Below, one piece after another: positions 34,285-45,100 of a DNA stretch of 64,000 nucleotides. The position numbers and the translations under genes are program-made. Source of the stretch: Mycolicibacterium grossiae (GTDB lineage: Bacteria; Actinomycetota; Actinomycetes; Mycobacteriales; Mycobacteriaceae); NCBI RefSeq assembly GCF_008329645.1, contig NZ_CP043474.1:1612001-1676000 (forward strand), read 5' to 3'. Under the pieces are notes generated by a model that worked only from the letters and a program-made list of their open reading frames with translations, had not been told where the DNA came from and ran no database searches. Position 1 is the stretch's first letter. Every line of letters starts with the position of its first letter.

Positions 34285-34407
34285 TCAGAAACGCGGATTG
34301 CCGCGGGGCACCGCCGACGCGCCGAGCACTCGGCCCGCGCTGTGCGCCCCGACGGCCCTGGACCGCGCCGCGCGCCCCCGCGCCGTGCCCCCCGGCCCGC
34401 GGGGCGG

Positions 34408-35880
34408 TTACTCCGGCGTGTACCCGAAGGGCAGCAGCACGCTCTTGGCCTGGGTGTACTGCTCGATGCCCTCGGGGCCGTTCTCCCGGCCGATGCCCGA
34501 GTTCTTGTACCCGCCGAACGGCGCACCGGGGTCGAAGGCGTACATGTTCACCGCGTAGGTCCCGGTGCGAATCCGCGACGCGATCTGCAACGCCTTCGCG
34601 TTGTCGGTGGTGTACACGCTGCCGGCCAGCCCGTAGACCGAGTCGTTGGCGATGCGCACCGCGTCGTCCTCGGTGTCGTACGGAATCACCGCCAGCACCG
34701 GGCCGAAGATCTCCTCCTGGGCGATGGTCATCGAGTTGTCGACATCGGCGAACACCGTCGGCTGCACGAACCAGCCGCTGTCCAGCCCGTCCGGCCGGCC
34801 TCCGCCCGTCACCAGCCGCGCGCCCTCCTCGACGCCGGTGCGGATGTAGCCCTCGACGCGCTCGCGCTGCTTCTCACTGATCAGCGGGCCGATCATGGCG
34901 CCCGGATCGTCCGGCAGCCCGATCGGCATCGCCGCGACGGCCGCCGACAGCTTCTCGACGACCTCCTCGTAGCGCGACCGCGGCGCCAGGATGCGGGTCT
35001 GCCCGACGCAGGCCTGCCCGCAGTTCATCAGGCCGGAGAACACCAGCATCGGCAGCGTCGAATCGAGGTCGGCGTCCTCGAGGATGATGGCGGCCGACTT
35101 GCCGCCCAGCTCCAGCGAACAGGGCTTCAACCGCTCGGCGGCGATCTTGCCGATCTCCTTGCCCACGGCGCTCGACCCGGTGAACGTGTACTTGTCGATC
35201 TCCGGGTTGGCCGTCAGTGCCCGCCCGGTCTCCGGCCCGCCCGGCACCACGGACAGCACGCCCTCGGGCAGGCCGGCCTCGGCGAAGATATCGGCCATCG
35301 CGAACAGCGACAGCGGCGTCTCGGCCGCCGGCTTGACCACCAGCGTGCAGCCCGCGATCAGCGCCGGGCCCAGCTTGTTGGCCGCCAGGAAGAACGGCAC
35401 GTTCCACGCCGTGACGGCCGCGACGACGCCGATCGGCTCGCGCAGCACCAGCGTCTGGCCGTAGATGCCGTCGCGGATGTCGCGCCAGGTGAACTTGTCG
35501 GCCGCACCGGCGTAGTACTGGAACGCCGACATGGCCGCGCCGTACTGCATCATGTCGACGATCGTCGGCGGCTGACCCGTCTCGGCGGCCAGCAGGAACT
35601 TCAGCTCCTCGGCCCGCTCCTCCATCAGCGACACCGCACGACCCAGGATCTCGGCCCGCTCGTGCGGCGTCATCTGCGGCCACGGCCCCTCGTCGAACGC
35701 CGTGCGTGCGGCCGCGCAGGCGGCGTCGACGTCGGCGGGCGCGGCGAGCGGCACCTTGCCGACCAGCTCACCGGTCGCCGGCGAGTGCACCTCGATGACG
35801 TCGGTGGACGACGGCTCCACCCAGGTGCCGCCGATGAACAGCTTGTCCCACTCGGTCCGGAAGGCCGTGCTCTGCGTCAT
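34408..35880 (-). CDS. NAD(P)-dependent aldehyde dehydrogenase (Rv0223c-like)
   Basis: A 490-residue aldehyde dehydrogenase. The general base is E257 in LELGGK and the catalytic cysteine C291 in NCGQACVGQ; the NAD loop has TAWNVPFFLAAN and FTGSSAVGKEIG. The C-terminal PFGGYKNSGIGREN is typical. Its neighbours match M. tuberculosis Rv0223c-Rv0228, so it is the likely counterpart. The substrate is unknown; a KstR-like motif upstream hints at sterol or lipid catabolism. Confidence 0.9.
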   Translation of the reverse strand: MTQSTAFRTEWDKLFIGGTWVEPSSTDVIEVHSPATGELVGKVPLAAPADVDAACAAARTAFDEGPWPQMTPHERAEILGRAVSLMEERAEELKFLLAAETGQPPTIVDMMQYGAAMSAFQYYAGAADKFTWRDIRDGIYGQTLVLREPIGVVAAVTAWNVPFFLAANKLGPALIAGCTLVVKPAAETPLSLFAMADIFAEAGLPEGVLSVVPGGPETGRALTANPEIDKYTFTGSSAVGKEIGKIAAERLKPCSLELGGKSAAIILEDADLDSTLPMLVFSGLMNCGQACVGQTRILAPRSRYEEVVEKLSAAVAAMPIGLPDDPGAMIGPLISEKQRERVEGYIRTGVEEGARLVTGGGRPDGLDSGWFVQPTVFADVDNSMTIAQEEIFGPVLAVIPYDTEDDAVRIANDSVYGLAGSVYTTDNAKALQIASRIRTGTYAVNMYAFDPGAPFGGYKNSGIGRENGPEGIEQYTQAKSVLLPFGYTPE

Positions 35881-35964
35881 GCGTGTGCTCCTCGCGCCGT
35901 CCTGCCCGGGCTCGTCGCGCCGGGCGATGTCATGCCCGTCACACTACCTACCGAACGACGAAAC

Positions 35965-35978
35965 GAGAACCTGTTGCA
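35965..35978. promoter_or_regulatory. KstR-like motif (AACctGTTgcA) upstream of aldehyde dehydrogenase
   Basis: The bases GAGAACCTGTTGCA match most of the KstR consensus TnnAACnnGTTnnA (the first T is replaced), 85 nt upstream of the aldehyde dehydrogenase start. From memory, Rv0223c is among reported KstR-regulon genes; this should be treated as a prediction. Confidence 0.45.
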
Positions 35979-35988
35979 GTTCGGTTGC

Positions 35989-36753
35989 TCAGGACGGCTG
36001 CAGCACCAGCACCAGATTGCTCACCGCGAACTCCCGCAGCACCGGCACGCGTACCGTCCACCACGCCCATCGTGGGTGGTAGCGGGGAAAAACCGCCACC
36101 GCCGCGCCCGTGCTCGCCGCCCACTGCAGCCCGTCGGCCGCGGACACCGGAAACAACGACGAGCCGTAGTCGTTCTTCGGCCGGTGCCCATGCTTGCGGG
36201 TATAGCGCTTCGCCGCCCGCGCCCCGCCGAGGTAGTGCGTCAGCCCCATCTCGTGGCCGCCGAACGGCCCGAGCCACACCGTGTACGACAGGATCACCAG
36301 CCCGCCCGGCCGCACCACCCGCAGCATCTCGTTGCCCAGCCGCCACGGGTCGCGGACGTGCTCGGCGACGTTCGACGACAGGCAGACGTCCACGCTGTCG
36401 TCGGCGAACGGCAGCGCCATGCCCGAGGCCCGCACGAAGGTCCCGTGGCCGCGCTGACCGGCCGGCCCCGCGTGCATCTCCCGCGGATCCGGCTCGACGC
36501 CCACGTAGTGCAGACCGGCGCGGGAGAACGCGTCGGCGAAGTACCCCGGTCCACCGCCGACGTCGACCACCGTCCGTCGGCCCGGTGCCGTCCCGTGCAC
36601 CCCGGTCCACAGGTCGGCGACCAGCGTGACGGTGTCGGCGGCCAGCGCGCCGTAGAACCGCGCGGGGTCGGTCTGCTCGTACCGGAACTGCCCGAGCAGG
36701 CGCACCGAGCGCGCCAACGTCGCACGCCGGGCGACGAGATCGGTGGCTGGCAC
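35989..36753 (-). CDS. SAM-dependent methyltransferase (Rv0224c-like)
   Basis: A 254-residue class I methyltransferase. Motif I is RRTVVDVGGGPGYFADAF, the acidic loop is YVGVEPDPREM, and VDVCLSSNVAEHV and RVVRPGGLVILSYT follow. The GTG at 36753 is preferred because the longer frame (from 36876) would run into the divergent glycosyltransferase. The resulting length matches the M. tuberculosis counterpart as I recall it. It probably methylates a lipid or sugar of the envelope. Confidence 0.85.
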   Translation of the reverse strand: MPATDLVARRATLARSVRLLGQFRYEQTDPARFYGALAADTVTLVADLWTGVHGTAPGRRTVVDVGGGPGYFADAFSRAGLHYVGVEPDPREMHAGPAGQRGHGTFVRASGMALPFADDSVDVCLSSNVAEHVRDPWRLGNEMLRVVRPGGLVILSYTVWLGPFGGHEMGLTHYLGGARAAKRYTRKHGHRPKNDYGSSLFPVSAADGLQWAASTGAAVAVFPRYHPRWAWWTVRVPVLREFAVSNLVLVLQPS

Positions 36754-36802
36754 CGGTCGAGCGTAGGCGGCGGCCTCACCGGGTCGATTACGCTGGCACC
36801 CG

Positions 36803-37987
36803 ATGTCGTCCCCTGCACGTTCGTGCTCCTCACGTGCGCAGCTCCGCTCGGTGCTGCTGCTGTGCTGGCGCGACACCGGTCACCCCCAGGGCGGCGGCAG
36901 CGAAACCTATCTGCAGCGCATCGGTGCCCAACTGGCCGCCGACGGGGTCGACGTCACGCTGCGCACCGCGCGCTACCGCGGCGCGCCCCGCCGCGACGTG
37001 GTCGACGGCGTGCACGTCATCCGCAGCGGTGGCCCGTACACCGTGTACGTCTGGGCGATGTTCGCCATGCTGGCCGCCCGGCTCGGCCTCGGCCCGCTGC
37101 GCCACGTCCGACCCGACGTCGTGCTGGACACCCAGAACGGCATCCCGTTCCTCGCGCGGGTCGCGTTCGGTCGCCGCGCCGTGGTGCTCGTCCATCACTG
37201 CCACCGCGCGCAGTGGCCCGTCGCCGGTCCGGTGCTCAGCCGCATCGGCTGGTTCGTCGAATCCCGGCTCTCCCCGCATGCACACCGCGGCAACCAGTAC
37301 GTCACCGTCTCGCTGCCGTCGGCGCGCGACCTCACCGACCTCGGCGTCGATCCCGCCGCCGTCGCGGTGGTCCGCAACGGACTCGACGAGGCGCCGCCGG
37401 ACACCCTCGTCGAGGCGCGTGCGGCGACGCCGACGGTCGCGGTGCTGTCCCGGCTGGTGCCGCACAAGCAGATCGAGGACGTGCTCGACGCCGTCGCGCT
37501 GCTGCTGCCGACGGTGCCGGACCTCCGCCTCGAAGTGCTCGGCGGCGGCTGGTGGCACGACCGGCTGGTCGCCCACGCCGAGGCGCGCGGCATCACGCAC
37601 GCGGTGACGTTCCACGGCCACGTCGACGAGTGGACCAAGCACCACGTGCTGCAGCGCTGCTGGGTGCACGTGCTGCCGTCGCGCAAGGAGGGCTGGGGTC
37701 TCGCCGTCATCGAGGCCGCCCAGCACGCGGTGCCGACCATCGGCTACCGCTCGTCGGGCGGGCTCACCGACTCGATCGTCGACGACGTCACCGGCGTGCT
37801 CGTCGACGACTTCGACGGCCTCGTCGACCGCCTCGGCCGGCTGCTCGCCGATCCCGTCGGCCGCGAGCAGCTGGGCGTCAAGGCGCAGCTGCGCAGCGGC
37901 GAATTCTCCTGGGCACAGAGCGCATCCGCGATGACCACGGTGCTGCGTGCCGTCGTCGACGGCCGGCGCGTCAGCGGCCTAATCTGA
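36803..37987 (+). CDS. Glycosyltransferase family 4 (Rv0225-like)
   Basis: A 394-residue GT-B enzyme. The N-terminus has CWRDTGHPQGGGSETYLQRI, then LDTQNGIPFLARVAF. The donor half shows VAVLSRLVPHKQIEDVLDAV and PSRKEGWGLAVIEAAQ, the E-x7-E motif of retaining GT4 enzymes. The gene is divergent from the methyltransferase and its 3' end overlaps the next gene, on the opposite strand, by 17 nt. It belongs to the conserved envelope-glycan block. Confidence 0.9.
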   Translation: MSSPARSCSSRAQLRSVLLLCWRDTGHPQGGGSETYLQRIGAQLAADGVDVTLRTARYRGAPRRDVVDGVHVIRSGGPYTVYVWAMFAMLAARLGLGPLRHVRPDVVLDTQNGIPFLARVAFGRRAVVLVHHCHRAQWPVAGPVLSRIGWFVESRLSPHAHRGNQYVTVSLPSARDLTDLGVDPAAVAVVRNGLDEAPPDTLVEARAATPTVAVLSRLVPHKQIEDVLDAVALLLPTVPDLRLEVLGGGWWHDRLVAHAEARGITHAVTFHGHVDEWTKHHVLQRCWVHVLPSRKEGWGLAVIEAAQHAVPTIGYRSSGGLTDSIVDDVTGVLVDDFDGLVDRLGRLLADPVGREQLGVKAQLRSGEFSWAQSASAMTTVLRAVVDGRRVSGLI

Positions 37988-39620
37988 TCCCGCCGCGACG
38001 CCGCAGCCCCGACGCGGCGCCGCACAGGACGGCCCCGACGATCGTCGCCAGCCACACGACGTGCGCAGCGATCAGCAGACCGCGGTGCGGTGCCGCCGGG
38101 CGGTCGCCACCCACCCGGTACAGCGCGAGGTCGTCGTCGCGGTAGACCAGCGGCAGGCGTAGCTCCGGTGCGCGACCCTCGACGACCACCCAGGCGACGC
38201 CCTCCGCGGCGAGGCGGTCCGCCGCCGCCCCGTCGAGCAGCAGCCGCTGGGCCTCGCGGGCGCCGGCGCCCTCACCGGGGACGAGCCGTCCGCCGATCAC
38301 CAGGTCGCCGGTCGCGAGGACGTCCGCGGACACCCAGCGCGGCAGCGGGTCGAGCACCGGCGCCGGCCCGGCCCACGCGAATCGCCGCATGCTGTCCGGC
38401 GGGAGCACCGCGACGGGCCCCGGCTCGGCGTCGACCAGCTCGGCGACCCGCGCCCACCCGTCCGGGTACCGCACCGCGGTCACCTTCCCGCCCACGCCCC
38501 ACGCCAGATCGGGCAGCACCGCGAGCAGCGCCGCGCAGCAGACCGCAGCCGTCGCCGACGCCGGCACCCGGCCCCGCAGCGCGATGACGGCCCCCGCGCC
38601 CGCGACCGCGTAGCCGGGCACCGCGAGCGCCACCCACTTCTGGGCGTCGCGCAGCACGCCCAGCCCCGGCAGCGCGCGGACGGTTGCCTCCAACGCCGCC
38701 AGCCCGGGTCCGGTCGCCGCCAGCGCGGGCAGGACCACCGCGGCGACGGCGAGGACGAGCAGCGGCACGGCCTGCCCCCGGCGCCGTAGCGCCAGCCCAC
38801 CGAGCACGACGACGGCGAGCAGCACCACCGTGCCGACGACGGCGAACGGTGACGTCCGCGACGCGGGCACGGCCTCGGCGTTCCAGATCCCGCCGAGACC
38901 GGCGAGGCTCCCCAGCGTGGCCAGTCCCGGTTCGGCCCGCGCGGCGAACGCGGTGACCCCGGTCGCCTGGCCGGACGCCAACGAGCCGGCGACCACCGAC
39001 GCCGTCAGCCAGGGCAGCGCCCCGGCCACCGCGGCGGCCAGCGACACCGCCACGCACGCCCACCGCGGCCGCCCGGCCCCGGGCGCCGCACAGCAGACGA
39101 GGGCCACCGTCGCCGCGAGCATCAGACCCGTCGGCGTCAGCCCGGCGGCGGCGATCCAGAACACCACCGGCCACCGCGGCCCGTCGCCGGCACGCAGGCG
39201 CAGCACGGCGGCGGCCACCCACGGCAGGCAGCCGTAGCCGACGAGCAGGCTCCAGTGGCCCTGCAACAGGCGCTCGGCGACGTACGGGTTCCACACCGTC
39301 AGCGTCGCCGCGACGAACCGACCGGCCATCCCGGCGTCGGGCACCACCGTCGACGCCAGCCGCGCGCCGCCCCACCCGGCCGCCCACAGGCCGGCCACCA
39401 GCAGCGTCTTCACTACCACACCGCCGTCGACGGCCCAGGACAGCACCGCGACCGCGAAATCCTGGGGCAGCGCGCGTGGGGCGGCCTCGCTCAGGCCGAG
39501 CGCGGCGTCGGTGAGGTACGACCGCGGCGTCGACACCGCGTCGCGCAGCAGCAGGTAGCCTGGGCCGAGCAGTGGCCCGGCGATCAGCAGCGCCAGCGCC
39601 AGGGCATAGCCGGGCACCAC
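37971..39620 (-). CDS. Polytopic membrane protein (Rv0226c-like)
   Basis: A 549-residue integral membrane protein with about ten to twelve hydrophobic segments (LALALLIAGPLLGPGYLLL at the start, SGLRRRGGIRLGR at the end). The layout recalls GT-C glycosyltransferases, with long loops after early helices (for example LQGHWSLLVGYGCLPW), but no catalytic motif can be named. The start at a GTG is uncertain and could lie upstream in a region without better options. It sits next to the DUF3068 protein gene with a 44-nt gap. Confidence 0.8.
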   Translation of the reverse strand: MVPGYALALALLIAGPLLGPGYLLLRDAVSTPRSYLTDAALGLSEAAPRALPQDFAVAVLSWAVDGGVVVKTLLVAGLWAAGWGGARLASTVVPDAGMAGRFVAATLTVWNPYVAERLLQGHWSLLVGYGCLPWVAAAVLRLRAGDGPRWPVVFWIAAAGLTPTGLMLAATVALVCCAAPGAGRPRWACVAVSLAAAVAGALPWLTASVVAGSLASGQATGVTAFAARAEPGLATLGSLAGLGGIWNAEAVPASRTSPFAVVGTVVLLAVVVLGGLALRRRGQAVPLLVLAVAAVVLPALAATGPGLAALEATVRALPGLGVLRDAQKWVALAVPGYAVAGAGAVIALRGRVPASATAAVCCAALLAVLPDLAWGVGGKVTAVRYPDGWARVAELVDAEPGPVAVLPPDSMRRFAWAGPAPVLDPLPRWVSADVLATGDLVIGGRLVPGEGAGAREAQRLLLDGAAADRLAAEGVAWVVVEGRAPELRLPLVYRDDDLALYRVGGDRPAAPHRGLLIAAHVVWLATIVGAVLCGAASGLRRRGGIRLGR

Positions 39621-39664
39621 CCAGCGGCGGGCGACCGCGGCGATGGGGGAGGAGGTGCGGGGGA

Positions 39665-40879
39665 TCAGACCGGTCTGTCCGGCGGCAGGTCGGACGGCCG
39701 CTGCGTCGGGAGCTTCTCGGTCTTGGCCTCCGCCGCGGGCATCGGCCCGGAGTCGTCCGGTCGTCTACCGAAGAAGCCGTGCTCGGCCTCGTCGAGACCC
39801 GGATCGATCAGCGCCGCCTCGGCCCGCAGGATGAACGCGCCGAGCAGCACGCCGCCGACCAGCGCCACCAGGCCCAGCACCGTGAAGGTGATCGGCAGGA
39901 TGCGGCCCCACAGGCCCACGGTGTCACCCTCGGCGCGGGCGCTCGCGACCTGCGACTCGACGGTGTCCTCGTTGGACGTCACCGTGTAGTCGGCGAACGT
40001 GACCTCCGGCTTGAGCGCATCGCGGGCGTAGTAGTGGTAGCCGTGCTCCTTGGCCTTGACGATGGTCCCGGACACCGGATCCACCCAGAAGGTGCGCTGC
40101 GCGGCGTAAAAGCGGTCCATGGTGATCTGCTCGTCGGGATCGCCCTCGAGCCCCCACAGGGAGGCGCGCGCCGTGACCTGGCTGTCCTCGTCGTTGTCGT
40201 ACAGCGACGCGTACTTCACCGGCTCGTCGAGCTTGGCCTCGGCACCGCTGCCGTCGTAGCCGACGTTCTGGGTGAACCGGTAGGTGTTGAGCCCGTTGAC
40301 GTCCTCTTCGCCCTCGTAGTTGGCGTCGTAGGCCTTCTGCGCGATCGGGTCGAAGAACGGGTAGGTCTTCTTCTCGGTGTCGAACGGGAACCGGTAGGCC
40401 AGCCCGTCGTGCGGCAGCGCGACGTTCGTCGGCGGGTTTTGGTCCTCGATGCTGCGCGGCTTCTGCACGGCGCCGCCGGGGTTGGTGTCGCTCGACACCG
40501 CCAGGGCGGTCTTGCGGTCCACCGTCACGGTGTCGACCATCGCCAGCAGCAGTCCGTTGTCCTGCTGCCTGTCGGTGCGCCGCAGCGTGTCGCCGACCTG
40601 CAGCGTGACGACGTCGGAGTTCGACGGCGCCTCGACGCTCAGCTGCTGCTGCATGGCCACCGGGGCGTTCCGGTCGACGACGAAGCGCTCGCCGAGCAGC
40701 GACGCGGGATCCAGCACCGTTCCGGTCCCGTCGCTGACCAGGGTCGTGTCGATGTCGAGCGGGATCTTCGAGATCCGGCCCTTGGTGTAGGTCGACAACA
40801 GCAGGGCGGCGATGAGGAGGGCGGCGCCGAGGCCCATCAGCCCGAACGCCGCGATACGTAGCGCCACAGCGCGGTTCAA
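39665..40879 (-). CDS. DUF3068 (PorA-family) membrane-anchored protein (Rv0227c-like)
   Basis: A 404-residue protein with an N-terminal transmembrane helix (LRIAAFGLMGLGAALLIAAL), a large beta-rich extracytoplasmic domain of about 300 residues (DVVTLQVGDTLRRTDRQQDN; GEEDVNGLNTYRFTQNVGYD), and a second helix near residue 345 (LPITFTVLGLVALVGGVLLG). The C-terminal tail is cytoplasmic and acidic. It is conserved in mycolate-bearing actinobacteria. Function is not known to me; a role in the cell envelope is expected from its neighbours. Confidence 0.85.
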   Translation of the reverse strand: MNRAVALRIAAFGLMGLGAALLIAALLLSTYTKGRISKIPLDIDTTLVSDGTGTVLDPASLLGERFVVDRNAPVAMQQQLSVEAPSNSDVVTLQVGDTLRRTDRQQDNGLLLAMVDTVTVDRKTALAVSSDTNPGGAVQKPRSIEDQNPPTNVALPHDGLAYRFPFDTEKKTYPFFDPIAQKAYDANYEGEEDVNGLNTYRFTQNVGYDGSGAEAKLDEPVKYASLYDNDEDSQVTARASLWGLEGDPDEQITMDRFYAAQRTFWVDPVSGTIVKAKEHGYHYYARDALKPEVTFADYTVTSNEDTVESQVASARAEGDTVGLWGRILPITFTVLGLVALVGGVLLGAFILRAEAALIDPGLDEAEHGFFGRRPDDSGPMPAAEAKTEKLPTQRPSDLPPDRPV

Positions 40880-41012
40880 ACCGTGCTCCTTCTATCCAGG
40901 GCGATCTGCGCTCGACGGACGGGCAAACCCGTTCGACACTAACAGTCCGAGGGGGCCGCGGTCCCCGGTGCGTGGTCGGAAGGGGGTCACGACGTCGGGC
41001 ACACTGGGCCCC

Positions 41013-42197
41013 GTGACGGCAGCAGTCCCCGACGGCGCGACCGGCGGGCAGCGCAGCTTCCTCCCCGCGGTGGAGGGCATGCGCGCCTGCGCGGCCATCG
41101 GCGTCGTCATCACCCACGTCGCCTTCCAGACCGGGCACAACTCCGGGTTCACCGGCCGGGTGCTGGGCCGCTTCGACCTCGCGGTGGCGGTGTTCTTCGC
41201 GCTGTCGGGCTTCCTGCTGTGGCGCGGTCACGCCGCCGCAGCGCGCGGGCTGCGGCACCGGCCGCCCACCGGCCACTACCTGCGGTCGCGCATCGTGCGG
41301 ATCCTGCCCGGATACCTGGTGGCCGTCGTGGTGATCCTGACGCTGCTGCCCGGCGCCGTCGACTCGCGGGCCGACGGCACGGTGTGGCTGGCCAACCTCA
41401 CGCTCACCCAGATCTACGTGCCGCTGACGCTGACGGCGGGGCTGACGCAGATGTGGAGCCTGTCGGTGGAGGTGAGCTTCTATCTGGCGCTGCCGCTGCT
41501 CGCGTTCCTGGCGCGCCGCCTGCCGGTCGCCGCGCGCGTCCCGGCGCTGCTGCTGGTGGCGCTGCTCAGTCTGTTCTGGGTGTTCATACCGTCGGATCCG
41601 GCGTCCGGGCACAACCTGTGGAACTGGCCGCCGGCCTTCTTCTCCTGGTTCGCCGCCGGCATGGTGCTGGCGGAGCTGACCGTGATGCCGGTGGGCTGGG
41701 CGCACCGGCTGGCGCGGCGGCGGTTCGTCATGGCGGGCATCGCGGTGGTCGCGTTCGCCGTCGCGGCCTCGCCGCTGGCCGGTCGCGAGGGCCTGCAGCC
41801 CGGCAGCATCGGCCAGGTGATGCTGAAGACGGCGATGGGAGCGATCGTCGCGGGCGCGCTGCTGGCGCCGCTGGTGCTGGACCGGCCGGACACGCCGCAC
41901 CGATGGCTCGGCAGCGCGCCGATGGTGGTGCTGGGCCGGTGGTCCTACGGCCTGTTCGTGTGGCACCTCGCCGCGCTGGCGATGGTCTTCCCGATGATCG
42001 GCGCGTTCGCCTTCAATGGGCACATGCCGGTGGTGCTGGCGCTGACGCTGATCTTTGGCTTCGCGATCGCCGCGGTGAGCTACGCGCTCGTCGAGTCGCC
42101 CTGCCGACAGGCGCTGCGCCGGTGGGAGCGCCGCCGCCGGCCGTCGCCGCTGGACAGCTCGGTCACGGATCGGACCGAACCGGCGGTGGCGCACTGA
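41013..42197 (+). CDS. Acyltransferase 3 family membrane protein (Rv0228-like)
   Basis: A 394-residue polytopic acyltransferase. The AT3 signature is visible: EGMRACAAIGVVITHVAFQ near the N-terminus, FFALSGFLLWRG, and RSRIVRILPGYLVAV with the conserved R-x-x-R-I-x-P. About ten transmembrane segments follow. The GTG start at 41013 gives the sequence before the first helix. Such enzymes acylate sugars or lipids from the inner leaflet. Its last 35 bases overlap the end of aftD on the opposite strand. Confidence 0.9.
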   Translation: MTAAVPDGATGGQRSFLPAVEGMRACAAIGVVITHVAFQTGHNSGFTGRVLGRFDLAVAVFFALSGFLLWRGHAAAARGLRHRPPTGHYLRSRIVRILPGYLVAVVVILTLLPGAVDSRADGTVWLANLTLTQIYVPLTLTAGLTQMWSLSVEVSFYLALPLLAFLARRLPVAARVPALLLVALLSLFWVFIPSDPASGHNLWNWPPAFFSWFAAGMVLAELTVMPVGWAHRLARRRFVMAGIAVVAFAVAASPLAGREGLQPGSIGQVMLKTAMGAIVAGALLAPLVLDRPDTPHRWLGSAPMVVLGRWSYGLFVWHLAALAMVFPMIGAFAFNGHMPVVLALTLIFGFAIAAVSYALVESPCRQALRRWERRRRPSPLDSSVTDRTEPAVAH

Positions 42198-45100
42198 CCG
42201 GTGCGACGACGACGGTGGCCGCCAGCGCGGCGACCGACAGCAGTGCGCACAGCTGCACCCACGGCGAGTGGCCGACGTAGCCGTCCACCGAGCGCCACGG
42301 ATTCTGGCTGAGGACGGCCCCGGCGACGGTCAGCCCGCCTGCGGTGACCAGCAGCGTCGCCCGGTCCAGCCACGGCCGATGCCGCAGCAGGTGGCGCAGG
42401 CCGACGGCTGCGGCCAGCACCAGCGCACCGGCCCAGCCGGCGATCACCGCACCGAGCGCCACGACGGCCACGCCGACGACGGGCGCGGGCGGTCGCCACG
42501 GCGCCGCCGGCTCGGCCGGTGCCGTGCGGCGGCGCGCGCGCCAGAACGCGAGCAGCCCGAGCAGCGGCAGCAGGGCCAGCCCGCCGAACAGCCCGACGCG
42601 GTAGGGGGTGTTGAACGCGAACGCGAGCGTCACTCGACCCGACGTCCCGGCGGGCAGCACCCACCCCTGCTGCCAGCCGTTGACCGTGACGGGCGTCAGT
42701 GCGGTGCCGTCGGCCGTGCGGGCCGCCCAGCCCGGGTTGACGCTCTCCGGCACCACCAGCACCCGTTCGGTCGGGGCGGCGGTCACGTCGACGACGCGGC
42801 GGTCGTTGGTCCACTCGCCCGTCGCGGCCGGGGTGGTGGGTGCGCTGCGCACCTCGGCCGCGCGCGGGCCTGCCAGCCGCGCTCCGTCGACGACGAATGC
42901 GGACCCCGGGCTGACGAGGAGTTCCTGCTGACCGGCGGGCAGGGCGATCGGCGCAGTGCGGCACGGCGTCGCGGCGATGGGCGTGCCGGCCAGCAGGTCG
43001 CCGACCGTGGCGCGCACCGACGTCTGCACGAACTGGCCGGCGATGCCGATGACGGGACCGCGGCCGCACGGCAGGTCGATCACCCGGGTCCGGTTGGTCG
43101 CGGCGTCCGCCGGTGCGATCGCGGCGCCGCGGGCGTCGAGGGCCGCGACCTCGGCGAGACCGGGCGGCTTGATCTGGTCGAATCCCAGTGCGGTGCGGTC
43201 GATCACGTCGTCCCAGTCGAGGATCGAGAGCTTCACGACGTCGGTGGTGCGCGGGTGCAGCGCCAGCGTCTGCGCGCCGCCGCGCGGATCGATCCGGCGC
43301 ACCTGCGGGCCGTCGCCGAGGTCAACGGCGATGAGCGTAGGGTGCGCGGGCAGCGTGACCACACTCGGCGTCAGGCGCACGCCGGACACCGGCGTCGGCC
43401 GTGGCAGGCGCAGTTCCAGGTTGGCCGCCGCCCCGCCCTGGGCGACGACCTGCGGTGCCGTCCACGACGTGCGCGGGTCGCCGTCGGTGGCCGCGTACGC
43501 CGAGCCCAGCACGTCGATCGGGTCGGCGTCGCCGACCGCGCGGGTGGTGCCGGGCTGGCGGATCAGGTCGGCCAGCGCCGGTCCCTGACGCGCGCGCACC
43601 CATACCGTCGGGGTGACGTCGGTGGCCTGCGGCACGGTGAGCGTGCGGCTCAGGTTGATCGGCTCCTCCGGGGACAGCGCCATGGCCGCCGCGCACAGCG
43701 TCGCCTGCGGCCCGGCGGCGCAGCCCTGCCTGCCGAGCAGGTCCGAGCCCAGATCCCATTGCGCGACAGCCGCATTCGGCGGCGGCCCGGGCACCTCGAC
43801 GGTGTGCCGCAGTGTCACCGGGTGCGCGAAGCCCGATGCGTCGTACTGCGTCACCGCCAGGTCGGTGATGCCGAACTGGACGCCCGCGGAGCCGTCGTCG
43901 GTGCCGGCCGCGGTGAAGCGCACGAAGTCGGTCTCGCCGTAGGGCAGGGCCGCGGTGATCGGCTTGCCCGGCTCGTCGAAGCGCAGCGTGCTGGTGCCGG
44001 TGGCGGTGGACATCTCGATGCGGCGGACCTGCGCGCCGACCGCGGTGGCGCTGGGGGTGAGCGTGACGGTGGCGTTGGCGATCGGGCGGTCGAAGTCCAC
44101 CTGCAGCCACTGGCCCAGCGCAGCCTGTAGCGAGTTCGACACCCAACTGGTGGTGGCGTCGGCGTCGATCGCGGCGGTCGGGCCGCTCGCCGGTGCGACG
44201 TTCGGCAGCGCGGTGGAATCCGACGACGAACTCGACGCGCTGAGCCGGCCGCCGGTCCACGCGCCGTACACCGGATCGACGCCGGGGGAGGGGTAGTCCG
44301 GTACCCGGTTGTAGGTGCGGCGGGGGTCGTTCGGGGTGCGGATCGCCGACGAGTGGTCGTCGACGCGGCCGTAGTCGGTCTCGCGCGCGGCGGGGGTGTC
44401 GGTGACCGTGACGAGGGGGGTGGGCAGGCCGGCGCGCTCGGCGTCGGCGGTCAGCAGCATCGGCCCCAGCGGCGGTCGGCCGAGCAGCGCACGGCGCTCG
44501 TCGAGGCGCAGCAGAGCCTCCGGCGCGCCGTCGACGCGGGCCATCGCGTCGGCGTCGACCAGGTAGGGCCGGACCGGGGTGGTGCCGCGGACCCGGTAGA
44601 TCTCGATGGCCGGGTACGCCGGCCGCAGCCCGCTGTCACTGACGAAGCCGTCGAGCCGGCCCGGGCCGATCAACTGCCCGAACTCGGCGACCTTCGTCAG
44701 CCCGGGCGACCCGTCGATGGCCCGGTGTACCAGCAGCGGTCGGGCCGACCGGGACGCGTCGGGATCGAGGTCGTTGCGGACGACGACGAACGAGATGCCC
44801 TGCCGCGACAGCGTGTCGGCGAGCCCGGCGGACGGGCGGCCCGCCGCGAAGAGCCGCTGCACGGAGTCCAGCGCGCGGATGGTCTGCGGCGGGGTGAGGG
44901 GAATGGAGTCGCGGACGCCCCACGGGCTGGAACCGAGGACCTGCAGCGGTTCGTCGTGGCTGTTGCCCCACACCTGCGTCGCGAACGGTGCGCCGGGCGC
45001 CACCAGCACGCGGCCGGGATCGGGGGAGTTGTTCTCGTCCAGCCACGCTGCGGCCTCGTGCCAGTAGTCCGGCACGGCCGTGAAGCCGCCCGGCGGGCTG